NCBI RefSeq assembly: GCF_014204985.1
Contig: NZ_JACHMP010000001.1
Location: 5,828,001 to 5,892,000, forward strand
DNA length: 64,000 nt
Direction of reading: 5' to 3'
DNA from: Streptosporangium becharense
GTDB lineage: Bacteria > Actinomycetota > Actinomycetes > Streptosporangiales > Streptosporangiaceae
Shown: in pieces, positions 31,501 through 40,239 of the stretch
Layout: the number at the start of each line of letters is the position of its first letter
Numbering within the stretch: the stretch's first letter is position 1
Notes under the pieces: model-generated
What the model was told of the DNA's origin: nothing
Databases searched by the model: none
The model's input: only the letters and a program-made list of their open reading frames with translations
Program-made: the position numbers and the translations under genes

Positions 31501-31536
31501 CTGCGGGCTTCCCTCGATCCATGGGGAAGCCCGCAG
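31501..31536 (+). terminator. Terminator hairpin of the giant gene
   Basis: CTGCGGGCTTCCC (31501-31513) pairs perfectly with 31524-31536, loop 10 bases, starting 12 bases past the stop. Confidence 0.8.
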
Positions 31537-31644
31537 GCGCCCACCCGGTCGGCTCCCACCGCGGAGCGGACCGGGTGGGGAAGCGGTGCGCACCGGCGTC
31601 CGAGCCCGGGGCCCTCGCGCCGGGCTCAGCCCACCGGGACGGGC

Positions 31645-32205
31645 TCAGTCGTCGTCCGGCGGCGGATCGGGCAGCCGCCAGCCGGAGACGATGAGCGGCA
31701 GCACGAAGTGCGTCATGAACAGCGCGATCGCCAGCATGAGCAGCGCCACTCCGGGGACGGAGTAACCGCGTCCGTGGTAGAGGCTCACGGCGAGCGTCGC
31801 GGCGAACAGGGCGACCAGGATCCCCGTCATGATGCGGTGGGTGATGCCGACGGCCCGCAGGCGCTCACTCACCTGGCGCTCGTCCAGGTCGCGCTCGGCC
31901 AGGGCGGTGACGCCGCGGGTGGCGACGTTGAGCAGCGTCACCGAGGGCAGGTAGACCACCAGGATGGCCGCCCACAGGACGACGTCGGCCCAGCTGGCCC
32001 CGCCGTCGGCCCAGCCGGCCCCGGCGCCCGGCGTGACCCAGGTGACGACGGCGTTCACCCAGAAGGTCGCCAGCGCGAAGGCCACCGCCCCGGCGAGCAG
32101 CCGCCTGCGGGCCCGGGTGGCGTACCAGCCGGGAAGGTAGTCGCGTTGCATGGCCTCCAGCTGGCTCCGGCGCCAGCGTGTCTTCCAACCCCTCACGGCT
32201 TTCAC
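31645..32205 (-). CDS. Four-helix membrane protein paired with an XRE regulator
   Basis: 186 residues from GTG 32205, overlapping the stop of the HTH gene by four bases. Four membrane helices (near residues 35-55, 70-95, 123-145 and 150-172) follow a basic N-terminus; the protein ends in PPPDDD. Small HTH-plus-membrane-protein pairs of this kind are widespread, and the membrane partner is often annotated as DUF2178-like, although I cannot assign the family firmly. A decayed second copy is at 23.9 kb. It is the last gene of the operon that once began with the ABC ATPase. Confidence 0.7.
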   Translation of the reverse strand: MKAVRGWKTRWRRSQLEAMQRDYLPGWYATRARRRLLAGAVAFALATFWVNAVVTWVTPGAGAGWADGGASWADVVLWAAILVVYLPSVTLLNVATRGVTALAERDLDERQVSERLRAVGITHRIMTGILVALFAATLAVSLYHGRGYSVPGVALLMLAIALFMTHFVLPLIVSGWRLPDPPPDDD

Positions 32206-32441
32206 CCCGTCCTACCGCTGCCCAGCCGCGGGAACGGCCTGAGCGAGAACACGACTTCCAGCGGCACGTCGAAGTACTCGGCGATGCGCAGGGCGAGGAA
32301 GAGGCTCGGGCTGTACTCGCCCCGCTCCAGGTAGCCGATGGTCTGGTAGTGGACGCCCAGGGCGGCCGCCAGATCCTTGCGCGAGATCCCCCGTTCGGCC
32401 CTCAGCACCGAGATCCGGTTGTACACGTCTTCCGCGGGCAT
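32202..32441 (-). CDS. XRE-family transcriptional regulator
   Basis: 79 residues, a compact Cro/CI-type helix-turn-helix: RISVLRAERGISRKDLAAAL, then GVHYQTIGYLERGEYSPS and LALRIAEYFDVPLEVVFSL. It is a typical YdcN-like single-domain regulator. It lies 20 bases downstream of the ABC permease gene and is coupled to the membrane protein, so it probably controls this operon or the transporter. Confidence 0.88.
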   Translation of the reverse strand: MPAEDVYNRISVLRAERGISRKDLAAALGVHYQTIGYLERGEYSPSLFLALRIAEYFDVPLEVVFSLRPFPRLGSGRTG

Positions 32442-32460
32442 CCCAGTAGTCTCCCAGCAC

Positions 32461-33297
32461 TCAGATCCCCTGCGCGGCCAGTTGGCGCTCGGCGAGGCGC
32501 GAGCCCGACTCGCGGCGGGTGACCCGGCGGATCAGCCAGGGCACCAGCAGCGTCCCGGCCACCGTCCACGCCGTCAGCGCCGCTGCGGCCCACGGCAGCC
32601 GCCAGCTGCCGCCGATCTCGGCGGCGAGCATGGTGTCGGGCAGGAAGGCGGCCCGCAGGCCCAGGCCCTGCCAGTAGAGCGGGAACGCCTGGGAGACCCA
32701 CTGCACGGCCTCCGGCATGAACGTGACGGGCAGCATGACCCCCGAGGTGACCATCAGGATCATCGTCGGCAGCGCCAGGATCCCCGCCCCGGCCTTCGGG
32801 CCGGGGAGCATGCAGCCGATCGCCGCTCCCAGCGGCACCACGGCGAGCGTGCCCAGCAGCGTCACCCAGGCCAGGGTCACCCAGTCGCGGGGCATCGCGA
32901 CGTTGCCCAGGGCCACTCCCGTGGCCAGGATCAGCGTGCCCTGGACGACGATCTGGCACAGGACGGTCACCGCCCGCCCCACGAGGTAGGCGGGGACGCC
33001 GCCGGGGATGCTCCGCAGCCGCAGGAGGGTGCCGTCCTCGCGGTCGGTGGCGATCGCGATCGGCAGCGTCATCAGGCCGTTGGAGAAGACGGTGAAGGCC
33101 AGGAAGCCGATCGTCATGTATGTGCCGCTGGAGACGTTCGTGCCCTCCACCTGCTGGTCGCCGATCCACGCCGTCAGCATGACGAAGACCCCGACCGTGC
33201 CGACCAGCGTGGTGATCAGCTCCCGGCGGTCCTTGACGAGGTGCGCGTGCTCCAACCAGCCGCGCCGCAGCCCGATGCGCAGTGCCTTGGCGTTCAT
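32461..33297 (-). CDS. ABC-2 type transporter permease
   Basis: 278 residues with six membrane helices. The N-terminal RRGWLEHAHLVKDRRELITT and mid-protein RDWVTLAWVTLLGTLAVVPLG patterns fit the ABC-2 (drug or lipid exporter) permease family. ATG 33297 overlaps the ATPase stop by four bases, so the two were cotranslated. With the ATPase cut by the integrated element, this permease may have lost both its partner and its promoter. Confidence 0.88.
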   Translation of the reverse strand: MNAKALRIGLRRGWLEHAHLVKDRRELITTLVGTVGVFVMLTAWIGDQQVEGTNVSSGTYMTIGFLAFTVFSNGLMTLPIAIATDREDGTLLRLRSIPGGVPAYLVGRAVTVLCQIVVQGTLILATGVALGNVAMPRDWVTLAWVTLLGTLAVVPLGAAIGCMLPGPKAGAGILALPTMILMVTSGVMLPVTFMPEAVQWVSQAFPLYWQGLGLRAAFLPDTMLAAEIGGSWRLPWAAAALTAWTVAGTLLVPWLIRRVTRRESGSRLAERQLAAQGI

Positions 33298-34013
33298 GCG
33301 GCCCTCCCGATCAGGTTCAGATAGCTCTCCTCCAGCGACGGCCGCCGGACCTCCAGGCCCGGCACGGGGCCGTCGAACCTGCGGTGCAGCTCCCAGGCCG
33401 CCCGCGAGGGGTCCGCGGTGCGCAGGACCCGCTCCTCGCCGTCCTCCACCCAGCGCACGTGCGACTCGCTCCGCACGGCCGCGGCGAGTTCGGCCGGGGT
33501 GCCGCAGACGGCGATCTCACCGGCGATCAGGATCGCGGTGCGGTGCGCCAGCTTCTCGGCCTCGGCGAGGTCGTGGGTGGTGAGCAGGATCGTGATGCCC
33601 TCCTCCGCCGCGAGCCTTTGGACCAGCAGGTGGAACTCGCGCCGGGCCTCCGGGTCGAACCCGGTGGTCGGCTCGTCCAGGAACAGCAGCTCGGGGCGGC
33701 CGACGATGCCCAGCGCCACGTCCAGCCGCCGGCGCTGACCGCCCGACAGACGGCTGACCCGCTGCGCGGCCTGGGCGGTCAGGCCGAGTGCGGCCAGCAG
33801 CTCGTCGGGGTCGCGGGGGTCGTCGTAGAAGGAGCCGATGTGGGCGAGCAGCTCGCGGGCGCTCCACCGGGGATGGTCGCGCCAGCTCTGCAGGACGATG
33901 CCCAGCTTCGCCCGCCAGGACTCACCGGCCCGTTCGGGGTCGGCCCCGAGCACGCTCACCTCGCCCGCCGAGCGGTTCCGGAAACCCTCCAGGATCTCGA
34001 TCGTGGTGGTCTT
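33294..34013 (-). pseudogene. 3' part of an ABC ATPase gene split by the integrated element
   Basis: Encodes the ATPase from the Walker A lysine onward: GKTTTIEILEGF, signature motif LSGGQRRRLDVALG, Walker B PELLFLDEPTTGFDP and H-loop TTHDLAEA. The first 42 codons, including GPNGAG, are at 45105-45230 across the element. Joining 45230-45102 with 34010-33294 restores an uninterrupted 281-residue ATPase. The element end happens to supply a GTG at 34041-34043 and ten in-frame codons (reading VDISLNLVVGK), but the P-loop would be wrong and no ribosome site precedes it. Confidence 0.92.
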
Positions 34014-34016
34014 CCC
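34011..34016. other. Attachment site, left end (core CTTCCC)
   Basis: CTTCCC is shared with 45102-45107. Left of it is ATPase coding DNA, right of it is element DNA (GACTACTAAATT), 52 bases before the integrase start. Confidence 0.85.
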
Positions 34017-34067
34017 GACTACTAAATTGAGGGATATATCCACTGATCAGCCAAAACGGGAGGAAGC

Positions 34068-35609
34068 GTGAAGCTCACCGTCGATTACGCCCGGATCAGC
34101 CAGGACAGGACCGGGGCAGCACTCGGAGCCGACAGTCAGCACAGCGAGAACGAGGAGTTCGGCGAGGAGATCGGTTTCCCGGTGCAGGCGAGCTACACCG
34201 ATAACGACCGTTCGGCCAAGGCGCGCCCTGACGGCACGTTCGCCGACCGTCCCGACTATGACCGGATGATCGACGACATCCGCGCGGGCATCATTGCCGT
34301 GATCATCATCTGGCACGCCAACCGGCTACACCGCAACGTCGAGGAGGCGAACCGTTTCATCAAGGTTGCCCTTGAGTACGGAGTTCGCCTGTTCTCAGTG
34401 AAGCGGGGCGGGGAGTACCGGCTGACAAGGGCATCCGGCCGTGCCGACCTGTTACGCGACACGGTGACCGCGCAGGAGGAGAGCGAGCACCGAGGGGAAC
34501 GGGTGGCGCTTGCTCGCAGGCGGCAGGCCCGCACCGGCACTTACGGTGGAGGCGTGCGCCCGTACGGATGGGGAGTGGACACCGGCCGTACCCGCCGCGT
34601 GTGCATCAACCCCAAGGAGTCGCCCGAACTGCGCGAGTACCGGGACGTCCCGGTACTGGACATGGGCCAGCACAACCAAGAAGAGGCCGAGGAGATCCGG
34701 CGATGGAAGAGAGACATACTCGCCGGAGTATCCATGAACCAGGTATTGGCTGATCTTGCCGACCGGAAGGTACTCACCGTGGCTCAGAAGGACGGTCGCA
34801 TAGTGCGCAGAGGCGGTGAGCAGGTCAAACACGGCGGGTGGAATTCCAAGACCGTGCAGCAGATCCTGACCCACCCCCGCACGGCCGGACACTCGGTCTA
34901 CCGGGGGGAGATCGTAGCGCGCAACGTCTATCCGCCGATCATCACCGAGGATGAGCGCCAAGCACTGATCACCTTGTTCGCTGACCCGACGCGCAAGACC
35001 AGCCCAGGCAACACGCCCAAGTGGTTGGGCAGCCTGATCTATGAGTGCGGTTTCTGCAAGCAGGCCGGAGACCGCAATCAGGACGGCAGCCCGGTTACCG
35101 CGATCGTTCGCAGGAACTCCCAAGGTTTGCTCACTTACCAGTGCAGGGACAACGGGCATTGTTCGACCCCCGCCGAGGCAGCGGATGAGTTCGTACAGCA
35201 GGTCATGATCGCGCGCCTGTCGCGTGAGGACATTGCCGATCTGTTGCCGCAGCATGCCAGCGTGGACGTGACCGCCCTACGCGAAGAACTCACCCTGTTG
35301 GACGCCCAGGAGAAGGAGATCGGTCTGTCACTGGCCCGGAAGACGCTGAGTCTCACCGTGGCGGAGGTCGCGCAAGCCGAGATCGACAAGCGACGCAGGG
35401 AGATCAACACCCAGATCACGGCCGCGTCGTCGGAGCATCCGCTACAGGAGTTTGTGATCTCCGACGACGCGGCCCGGACATGGAACCAGCTCACGCGAGG
35501 TCGTAAGCGCGAGATTATCCGGATGCTGGTCACGATCACTCTGTGGCCTGTCGGGCGGGGGAAGCGGGCACCGATCCACCAGCGCGTGACGATCGTTCCG
35601 AACCTCTGA
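34068..35609 (+). CDS. Large serine recombinase (integrase)
   Basis: 513 residues from GTG 34068 with GGGAGGAAG upstream. The N-terminal resolvase domain has the catalytic Ser11 in DYARISQDR, with DNDRSAK and WHANRLHRN further along. A recombinase domain (~155-290, GGVRPYGWGV, HPRTAGHSVYRG) and a zinc ribbon (ECGFCKQ and CRDNGHC) follow, then a coiled-coil stretch (~400-450). Large serine integrases join attP and attB at a two-base crossover, and excise only with a directionality factor. Codon 129 (34452-34454) is TTA. No obvious excision factor gene is recognised nearby. Confidence 0.95.
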   Translation: MKLTVDYARISQDRTGAALGADSQHSENEEFGEEIGFPVQASYTDNDRSAKARPDGTFADRPDYDRMIDDIRAGIIAVIIIWHANRLHRNVEEANRFIKVALEYGVRLFSVKRGGEYRLTRASGRADLLRDTVTAQEESEHRGERVALARRRQARTGTYGGGVRPYGWGVDTGRTRRVCINPKESPELREYRDVPVLDMGQHNQEEAEEIRRWKRDILAGVSMNQVLADLADRKVLTVAQKDGRIVRRGGEQVKHGGWNSKTVQQILTHPRTAGHSVYRGEIVARNVYPPIITEDERQALITLFADPTRKTSPGNTPKWLGSLIYECGFCKQAGDRNQDGSPVTAIVRRNSQGLLTYQCRDNGHCSTPAEAADEFVQQVMIARLSREDIADLLPQHASVDVTALREELTLLDAQEKEIGLSLARKTLSLTVAEVAQAEIDKRRREINTQITAASSEHPLQEFVISDDAARTWNQLTRGRKREIIRMLVTITLWPVGRGKRAPIHQRVTIVPNL

Positions 35610-35626
35610 TTCTGCCCCACGACGAA

Positions 35627-35661
35627 GCCGCCCCCGCTGAGCACGAATCAGCAGGGGCGGC
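35627..35661 (+). terminator. Terminator of the integrase gene
   Basis: GCCGCCCCCGCTGA (35627-35640) pairs with 35648-35661 over 14 positions with one G-T pair, loop 7 bases, 18 bases past the integrase stop. Confidence 0.8.
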
Positions 35662-35669
35662 CCTTGACG

Positions 35670-35984
35670 TTATCGCGTGGTGCGCAGCAGCAGCGCCAGC
35701 CGATCACGCTGCCGTTCCGACAGCGGAGGCCAGCCACTCACCATCTCGCGGATGAACTCCGCATACTCCGACGTCTCCGCCGCTACCGGCTTACTACCCG
35801 TGGCGCTACGGGCGCGTGACTTGCGGCGGTTGTCCTGTCTCGTCTCCCTACTGTCCCCCTGCCCAAGATCACCGACCCCGGTCGTTCTGTGCCACCTCCC
35901 GTCATCGGCCCGCCCACCCGCCCAGGGGTCCGCACCGGCCCGCCGCCGCACACCAGCACAGGCCCCGCACCCCCAGACAGGCAT
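35670..35984 (-). CDS. Small element protein, unknown function
   Basis: About 104 residues from ATG 35984; the frame is open back to 36122 and the start is uncertain. The first half is Gly/Arg-rich; the C-terminal 36 residues (ETSEYAEFIREMVSGWPPLS, then ERQRDRLALLLR) look like a conserved helical pair that I associate with small proteins near integrases of actinomycete elements. It could be a regulator or recombination accessory; nothing in the sequence decides this. Confidence 0.5.
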   Translation of the reverse strand: MPVWGCGACAGVRRRAGADPWAGGRADDGRWHRTTGVGDLGQGDSRETRQDNRRKSRARSATGSKPVAAETSEYAEFIREMVSGWPPLSERQRDRLALLLRTTR

Positions 35985-36135
35985 AGTCGGAGCCTTCGGC
36001 ACGCCCTCCCAGCGCGCATCACCACCGCCGAGAGCTGAGCTGCCGGGCGCAGCCCGCCCACCGCGCGCCACCACCCCCGAGCGTCGAACCGCCGCGCAGG
36101 CCGTCTGCGCTCGCGGACTCACTTTCCCACTCCGC

Positions 36136-36315
36136 CTACCGGTAGTAGTCCGGCCACCGGGCCTCCCTCACCCGCCGCGCCTGATCCGCCCACGTCCGCT
36201 TGACCTGCCGCTCCTGTGACGACATCCACGACCGATCCCGCCACCACTCGACCACCGACGCCACGACCACGAAGGCCACCGTCACGATCGCCAGCGCCGC
36301 CAGAGGACCACTCAT
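36136..36315 (-). CDS. Small single-pass membrane protein
   Basis: 59 residues from ATG 36315, with GGGAGGTGG upstream. One N-terminal membrane helix (PLAALAIVTVAFVVVASVV) is followed by a basic cytosolic tail rich in Trp and Arg. The start overlaps the stop of the preceding gene by four bases (ATGA). It may act in element transfer or spread by position only. Confidence 0.65.
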   Translation of the reverse strand: MSGPLAALAIVTVAFVVVASVVEWWRDRSWMSSQERQVKRTWADQARRVREARWPDYYR

Positions 36316-36677
36316 CGCGCCACCTCCCGCGCGTACTCGCTCCCCGAGACCCTGCGGACCTGCCGCCCGTCCTGCCACGTCCACGTGGTCACCCGCCACC
36401 ACGGGTCACGCCGGATCACATACGCCTCCGCCACCGCCGGACTGCTTGAGCGCTGCTCCGCCCACCGCGCGACCTGAGGCCACGTCGTCGTGACCGTCCG
36501 CGCCTCGATGCGCCAGCCCTCGTTCAGGGTGGCACCGACCACGTACCGCTCCACCGGCCACGGCGTATACCGCTGCGCCTGTGCCCGCTGAATGTAGATC
36601 TGGTGACGGAACTCCCGCCGGATCAGGGCGACGATCACCCCAGCGAGACCGAGCCATACCGCGAAGGTCATGAGCAC
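36312..36677 (-). CDS. Small membrane protein of the element
   Basis: 121 residues from GTG 36677, chosen for its GGAGG at good spacing; ATG 36671 is also possible. One N-terminal membrane helix (AVWLGLAGVIVALI), then a soluble domain with several Trp residues (WRIEARTVTTTWPQVARWAE). It lies just downstream of the rep gene and is coupled to the next small membrane gene. The pair could be transfer or spread proteins; function unknown. Confidence 0.65.
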   Translation of the reverse strand: MLMTFAVWLGLAGVIVALIRREFRHQIYIQRAQAQRYTPWPVERYVVGATLNEGWRIEARTVTTTWPQVARWAEQRSSSPAVAEAYVIRRDPWWRVTTWTWQDGRQVRRVSGSEYAREVAR

Positions 36678-36698
36678 CGTAGAGCTACCTCCCGAAAG

Positions 36699-38393
36699 CT
36701 AGAAGAGTGTGACTTCGCCCAGAGAGCACGCTTGCCCCGGCAAGGTGACTGCCGGAACATCCAGCGCCACCCCATCGGCCCGTGCCCTCACCCGCTCCAG
36801 CTCCGCCCGCCAGCGCCGCCGCTCCGCCACCATCCGCAGCAGCAACAGCCCGCGTGACGGCACATCCGGATCACTCGCCGACGCCCGCCGCCACACATAC
36901 CGGTGCCGGTCGCTCTGCTGCTCCGCTTGCATCCCGAGCGCCGCCAGCGCCCACGCCCGCCGGTCGGCCTTGTGCTCCCCCATGGTCTTGCCCGACCACT
37001 TGCGCGACACCAGCACCCGCCGCCCGGCATAACCCAAGTGCGCCGCCCGATGCGCCTTGCTCCGGCACCGCCCCGGCAGCAACCCCTGCTTGGCGCCCTT
37101 CGGCTGTACTCCGTACCGCAGCCAGTTCGCGCACGTCGGCGCGCACGGCTCCCACCGCAGCGCCGCCACCAGCCGCCCCACGTGATCCCGCCGCGCCACA
37201 TCATCGGCGCCGTCCCCGACCGGATCACCCAGGCTCTTGGTCAGATACTTCGCCAGGTACCGAACCCGCTGGTCAGCATCCGGCGTACCCGCCAACACCC
37301 CTTGAACGTCGAGCTGAGCCCCGAACCGCACCACATGCAGCGGCTCCGCGTCCGCGTCCGCATCCAGCCGGTCAAGAGCCTCATCCCAGGTCGGCAGCAC
37401 CGCCCCGGAGACCGGATCGACGTAACCTGTGTCCTCCGACCACACCGGCAGATGCTCCCCGTCGAAGCGGACCTCATCGGCCGCGGGCCACCACACCTGG
37501 TGATACGTCGCCGCCACGACCTGTCGCAGCTCCGCACGGGGCAGCGTGCCCCGAATCGCCATGTGCAGGTGCGGCGCCAGCCGCTTCTGTGGCTCCACCG
37601 TGGCGAAGTACTGCACGTCGAACCCCGCCACCCGGCGAAGGTTCTGCACGAACCGATCGATCAGCTTGGAGAAGTGCAGCGCGTCCCGTGCCGCCCGCCG
37701 GTAGTCGTAGCTGTCCGGGTCGACCGGGACCCCGTTGCGCACCCGCCCATACGACGGCAAGGTGAGCGTGAGGAACATCGACGGCCGGAACACCTTCCCG
37801 TCCGGGGAGGCGAATGTGCGCCCGAGCGTCGTGTCCCGCATCACCCGCCGAGGCAGATCCGGCGCGTCCTGCCGCCGCCGCGTCGAGCGGGTACGCGGCC
37901 CGCCCGTCCGGCCCGCCACGCTCCCGGACATCCCCGCCGTGATGATCTCAGCGTCCACATCGGTAATCGCCGCGTCCAGATCCGCCACCGCCGCAGCCTC
38001 ACCCGCGTGCTCCGCCTCGTCCCGCTGGGCTTGCAGGTCGGCCCGGAACTCGATCAGCCACCGCTGTTCCTCGTTCGCCTTCACCGCCGAGGCGACCGGT
38101 TCGGCCTCCAGATGCCAGCCCTCCCGGCACTGCGCCATCCGTATCTGACGGGTCCGCCGCGCGCACGGCGGACACGCGCTTTCCAGCGTCGCCCCGCACG
38201 GCACGGCCACCACCTCACGCCGCCCCGTGCGTACATCCGTCCGCCAGTACGGCACCGGCCGGATACACACCCCATGCTCGGTCGCGACCTGTTCGGCGAC
38301 CTGCCGGGCCAAAAGCCGCGCCTCCCGCAGGACACGCGGCCCCCGCTGCTCAACCTCAGCGGCCAAGCCACCCCCGCCCGCAGCCGGGGTCAC
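36699..38393 (-). CDS. RepSA-like rolling-circle replication initiator
   Basis: 564 residues from GTG 38393. The N-terminal part has a Cys cluster (CPPCARRTRQIRMAQC) of zinc-finger type. The mid-protein holds the HUH nuclease motif in RLAPHLHMAIRG, and downstream YLAKYLTKSLG carries the candidate nicking Tyr. This matches the RepSA/pSAM2-type initiators of actinomycete elements, which nick the double-strand origin to begin rolling-circle copying of the excised circle. The 5' end overlaps the small acidic-protein gene by 38 bases, so expression is probably coupled. Confidence 0.9.
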   Translation of the reverse strand: MTPAAGGGGLAAEVEQRGPRVLREARLLARQVAEQVATEHGVCIRPVPYWRTDVRTGRREVVAVPCGATLESACPPCARRTRQIRMAQCREGWHLEAEPVASAVKANEEQRWLIEFRADLQAQRDEAEHAGEAAAVADLDAAITDVDAEIITAGMSGSVAGRTGGPRTRSTRRRQDAPDLPRRVMRDTTLGRTFASPDGKVFRPSMFLTLTLPSYGRVRNGVPVDPDSYDYRRAARDALHFSKLIDRFVQNLRRVAGFDVQYFATVEPQKRLAPHLHMAIRGTLPRAELRQVVAATYHQVWWPAADEVRFDGEHLPVWSEDTGYVDPVSGAVLPTWDEALDRLDADADAEPLHVVRFGAQLDVQGVLAGTPDADQRVRYLAKYLTKSLGDPVGDGADDVARRDHVGRLVAALRWEPCAPTCANWLRYGVQPKGAKQGLLPGRCRSKAHRAAHLGYAGRRVLVSRKWSGKTMGEHKADRRAWALAALGMQAEQQSDRHRYVWRRASASDPDVPSRGLLLLRMVAERRRWRAELERVRARADGVALDVPAVTLPGQACSLGEVTLF

Positions 38394-38661
38394 CGTCGAA
38401 CTCCCCCGCGTCGAGGTCGAACTCCGCGCCGTCGAACATCTCCGCGTCGAGATCGAACCCTTCGCCGTCGAGATCGAACCCGTCGAGGTCGAGTCCTTCG
38501 CCGTCGAGGTCGGACGGTTCGCCGCCGATGTCTGCGCCCACCACGGCCCGCTCCCCGCAGGCCCGGCACTCGACCACTCCCCGGATCACGTCTTGCCAGA
38601 GCCGGTCATCCACCCCGCAGGACGCGCAGCTCAGCCCGTACAACACCACGTAGAGCGTCAT
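38356..38661 (-). CDS. Zinc-ribbon protein with acidic DLDGE repeats
   Basis: 101 residues from ATG 38661, whose A is shared with the TraB stop (TGATG). The first 40 residues hold two CxxC pairs (CASC, CRAC) spaced like a zinc ribbon. From residue 48 on the chain is a run of short acidic repeats (DLDGEGLDLDGFDLDGEGF and similar), coded by a degenerate GTCGAGRTC DNA repeat on the plus strand. Small zinc-ribbon proteins between traB and rep are usual in these elements, but the acidic repeat tail is not something I recall. It could mimic nucleic acid or bind a basic partner such as Rep. Confidence 0.75.
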   Translation of the reverse strand: MTLYVVLYGLSCASCGVDDRLWQDVIRGVVECRACGERAVVGADIGGEPSDLDGEGLDLDGFDLDGEGFDLDAEMFDGAEFDLDAGEFDGDPGCGRGWLGR

Positions 38662-40154
38662 CACACCGCCTCACTCACGACCGAGTACCGCAGGACCATC
38701 TGCCGGATATCGGCATCCGAGACGTACGCCGCCCGCACCCGCACCGGCTCCGGCGCGTTCTCCAGCCGCACATACGCCACCCCCGCCCCGACGCTGGGGT
38801 CAGACGGGTCACGCGGGATCTGATCAGCCAGCGCGCCCCGATCCCGCGCCCCATCCCCGAGGACCATGTCCACCTGTTCGGCCTCATCCAGCCGTAGCGC
38901 GATCCGGTCGGGAAACAGGTTGCGGATGCTCAGTACGTCTTTGCGCGGGTCCTGGAGTGCGGCCAGGACACCCACCCCGACCGCGCGGCCCTGCGTGGTC
39001 AGCGTCGCCAACGCCGCCATGATCCGCACCTTGAGATCCCGGTCCCGCTGATAGGCGGTCAGGAACGCCACCTCATCGACGATGACGAGAATGAACGGGT
39101 CTTGCGTGGACGGCTCGTGGCTGCGCCGCACCCCCGCATACCGGCCCGCCCGCTCCTGCATCACCGCCACCGCCGCTTCCAGCAGCTCCGCGCAGTCCTC
39201 CGGCGTGCCCGCGTACCGATCGAACAGCTCCAGCCCGAAAGACAGCTCCATGAGCTTGGGGTCCAACGCCCACAGCTCCACCAGACCCTCACCGGCCGCA
39301 GGCAGCAGCCCGCGCACCACCGACCACAGCCACGAGCCCTTACCGGCCCCCGTCGCCCCCGCGATCAGCACATGTGTCCCATGCACCTTCAGCCGGTACG
39401 GGCGCCCCCGCTCATCCATCCCGACATCCACCGTCGCCACGTCCGGACGCCGAGGAAACGGGCGTGCGGGCACCACCCGCACCAGCGCATCCCGCCGGGG
39501 GAAGGTCAACGTCACCCAGCCCGGCCGGAGCGAGGAGACCCGGCAGTTCACCGCGCCGAAGCCATGCGCGAGACCCGGCGACCGTTCGGCGTACTCGGTA
39601 TCGTCCTGCCCGTCCAGCATGCGGACGGTGACCCGATCCACCCACCGGTCAGAGACCACCCGCACCAGGTCAGGGGCATACCCGCGTCCCCGCACCACCC
39701 GCACCAGCCCGGCGACCGCCACCACGGAGCGCCACTTGCGCCGATACACCCACACCCAGCGCCACCAGCTCAGCGCGGGCCAGACCAGCCAGCGCATCCC
39801 CGCCTCCGGCCACAGACCCGCCCACGACGAGACCGCGCACACCAGCCCGCCCCAGACGACCAGCGCATCCCGCCAGCCCAGCAGCACGACCAGCGCCGCC
39901 GTACCTCCGGCCAGCGCGCAGACGACCGGATGCCGCCACACCGCCCTGCCCAGGCCCACGACCAGCCGCCACAGCCATACGACGATGACGACGATCGCAG
40001 GCGTCTTGACCACGGTCGGCGCGAAGACCACCGCCGTATCCGGAGTCGTCGAGACGACCCCCTGTACCTCCGCCCCCGGAAGTTTGCGCAGCACGAACTC
40101 AGCCACCCTTTCCGATGACCCCGAATGAACGGTTCGTGAAACGGCCGCACGCAC
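38661..40154 (-). CDS. FtsK/SpoIIIE-type DNA translocase (TraB-like transfer protein)
   Basis: 497 residues from GTG 40154. Two to four N-terminal membrane helices (~50-130), then a cytosolic ATPase domain with Walker A GATGAGKGSW, Walker B FILVIVDEVAF, and an arginine-finger-side GRAVGVGVLAALQDPR. In actinomycete elements one such hexameric pump moves double-stranded DNA between mycelial cells, replacing a full type IV secretion system. It is followed directly by the zinc-ribbon and rep genes, forming a transfer-replication operon. Confidence 0.9.
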   Translation of the reverse strand: MRAAVSRTVHSGSSERVAEFVLRKLPGAEVQGVVSTTPDTAVVFAPTVVKTPAIVVIVVWLWRLVVGLGRAVWRHPVVCALAGGTAALVVLLGWRDALVVWGGLVCAVSSWAGLWPEAGMRWLVWPALSWWRWVWVYRRKWRSVVAVAGLVRVVRGRGYAPDLVRVVSDRWVDRVTVRMLDGQDDTEYAERSPGLAHGFGAVNCRVSSLRPGWVTLTFPRRDALVRVVPARPFPRRPDVATVDVGMDERGRPYRLKVHGTHVLIAGATGAGKGSWLWSVVRGLLPAAGEGLVELWALDPKLMELSFGLELFDRYAGTPEDCAELLEAAVAVMQERAGRYAGVRRSHEPSTQDPFILVIVDEVAFLTAYQRDRDLKVRIMAALATLTTQGRAVGVGVLAALQDPRKDVLSIRNLFPDRIALRLDEAEQVDMVLGDGARDRGALADQIPRDPSDPSVGAGVAYVRLENAPEPVRVRAAYVSDADIRQMVLRYSVVSEAV

Positions 40155-40201
40155 AAGCGCCCCGAAGCGGCCACGAAAGAATGAAGAACGGGGATGCGGT
40201 A

Positions 40202-40231
40202 AAGGCCGCCGGATAGTTCTCCGGCGGCCTT
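40202..40231 (-). terminator. Strong hairpin between the plasmid-protein gene and traB-like gene
   Basis: AAGGCCGCCGGA (40202-40213) pairs perfectly with TCCGGCGGCCTT (40220-40231), loop 6 bases. It lies 8 bases past the TAG at 40240-40242 and is flanked by A and T, a good intrinsic terminator. Confidence 0.85.
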
Positions 40232-40239
40232 CCTACCGA

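Noticed and set aside
34000..34030. tRNA gene as the integration target
   Set aside because: No tRNA cloverleaf at either junction; both flanks are one ABC ATPase gene.
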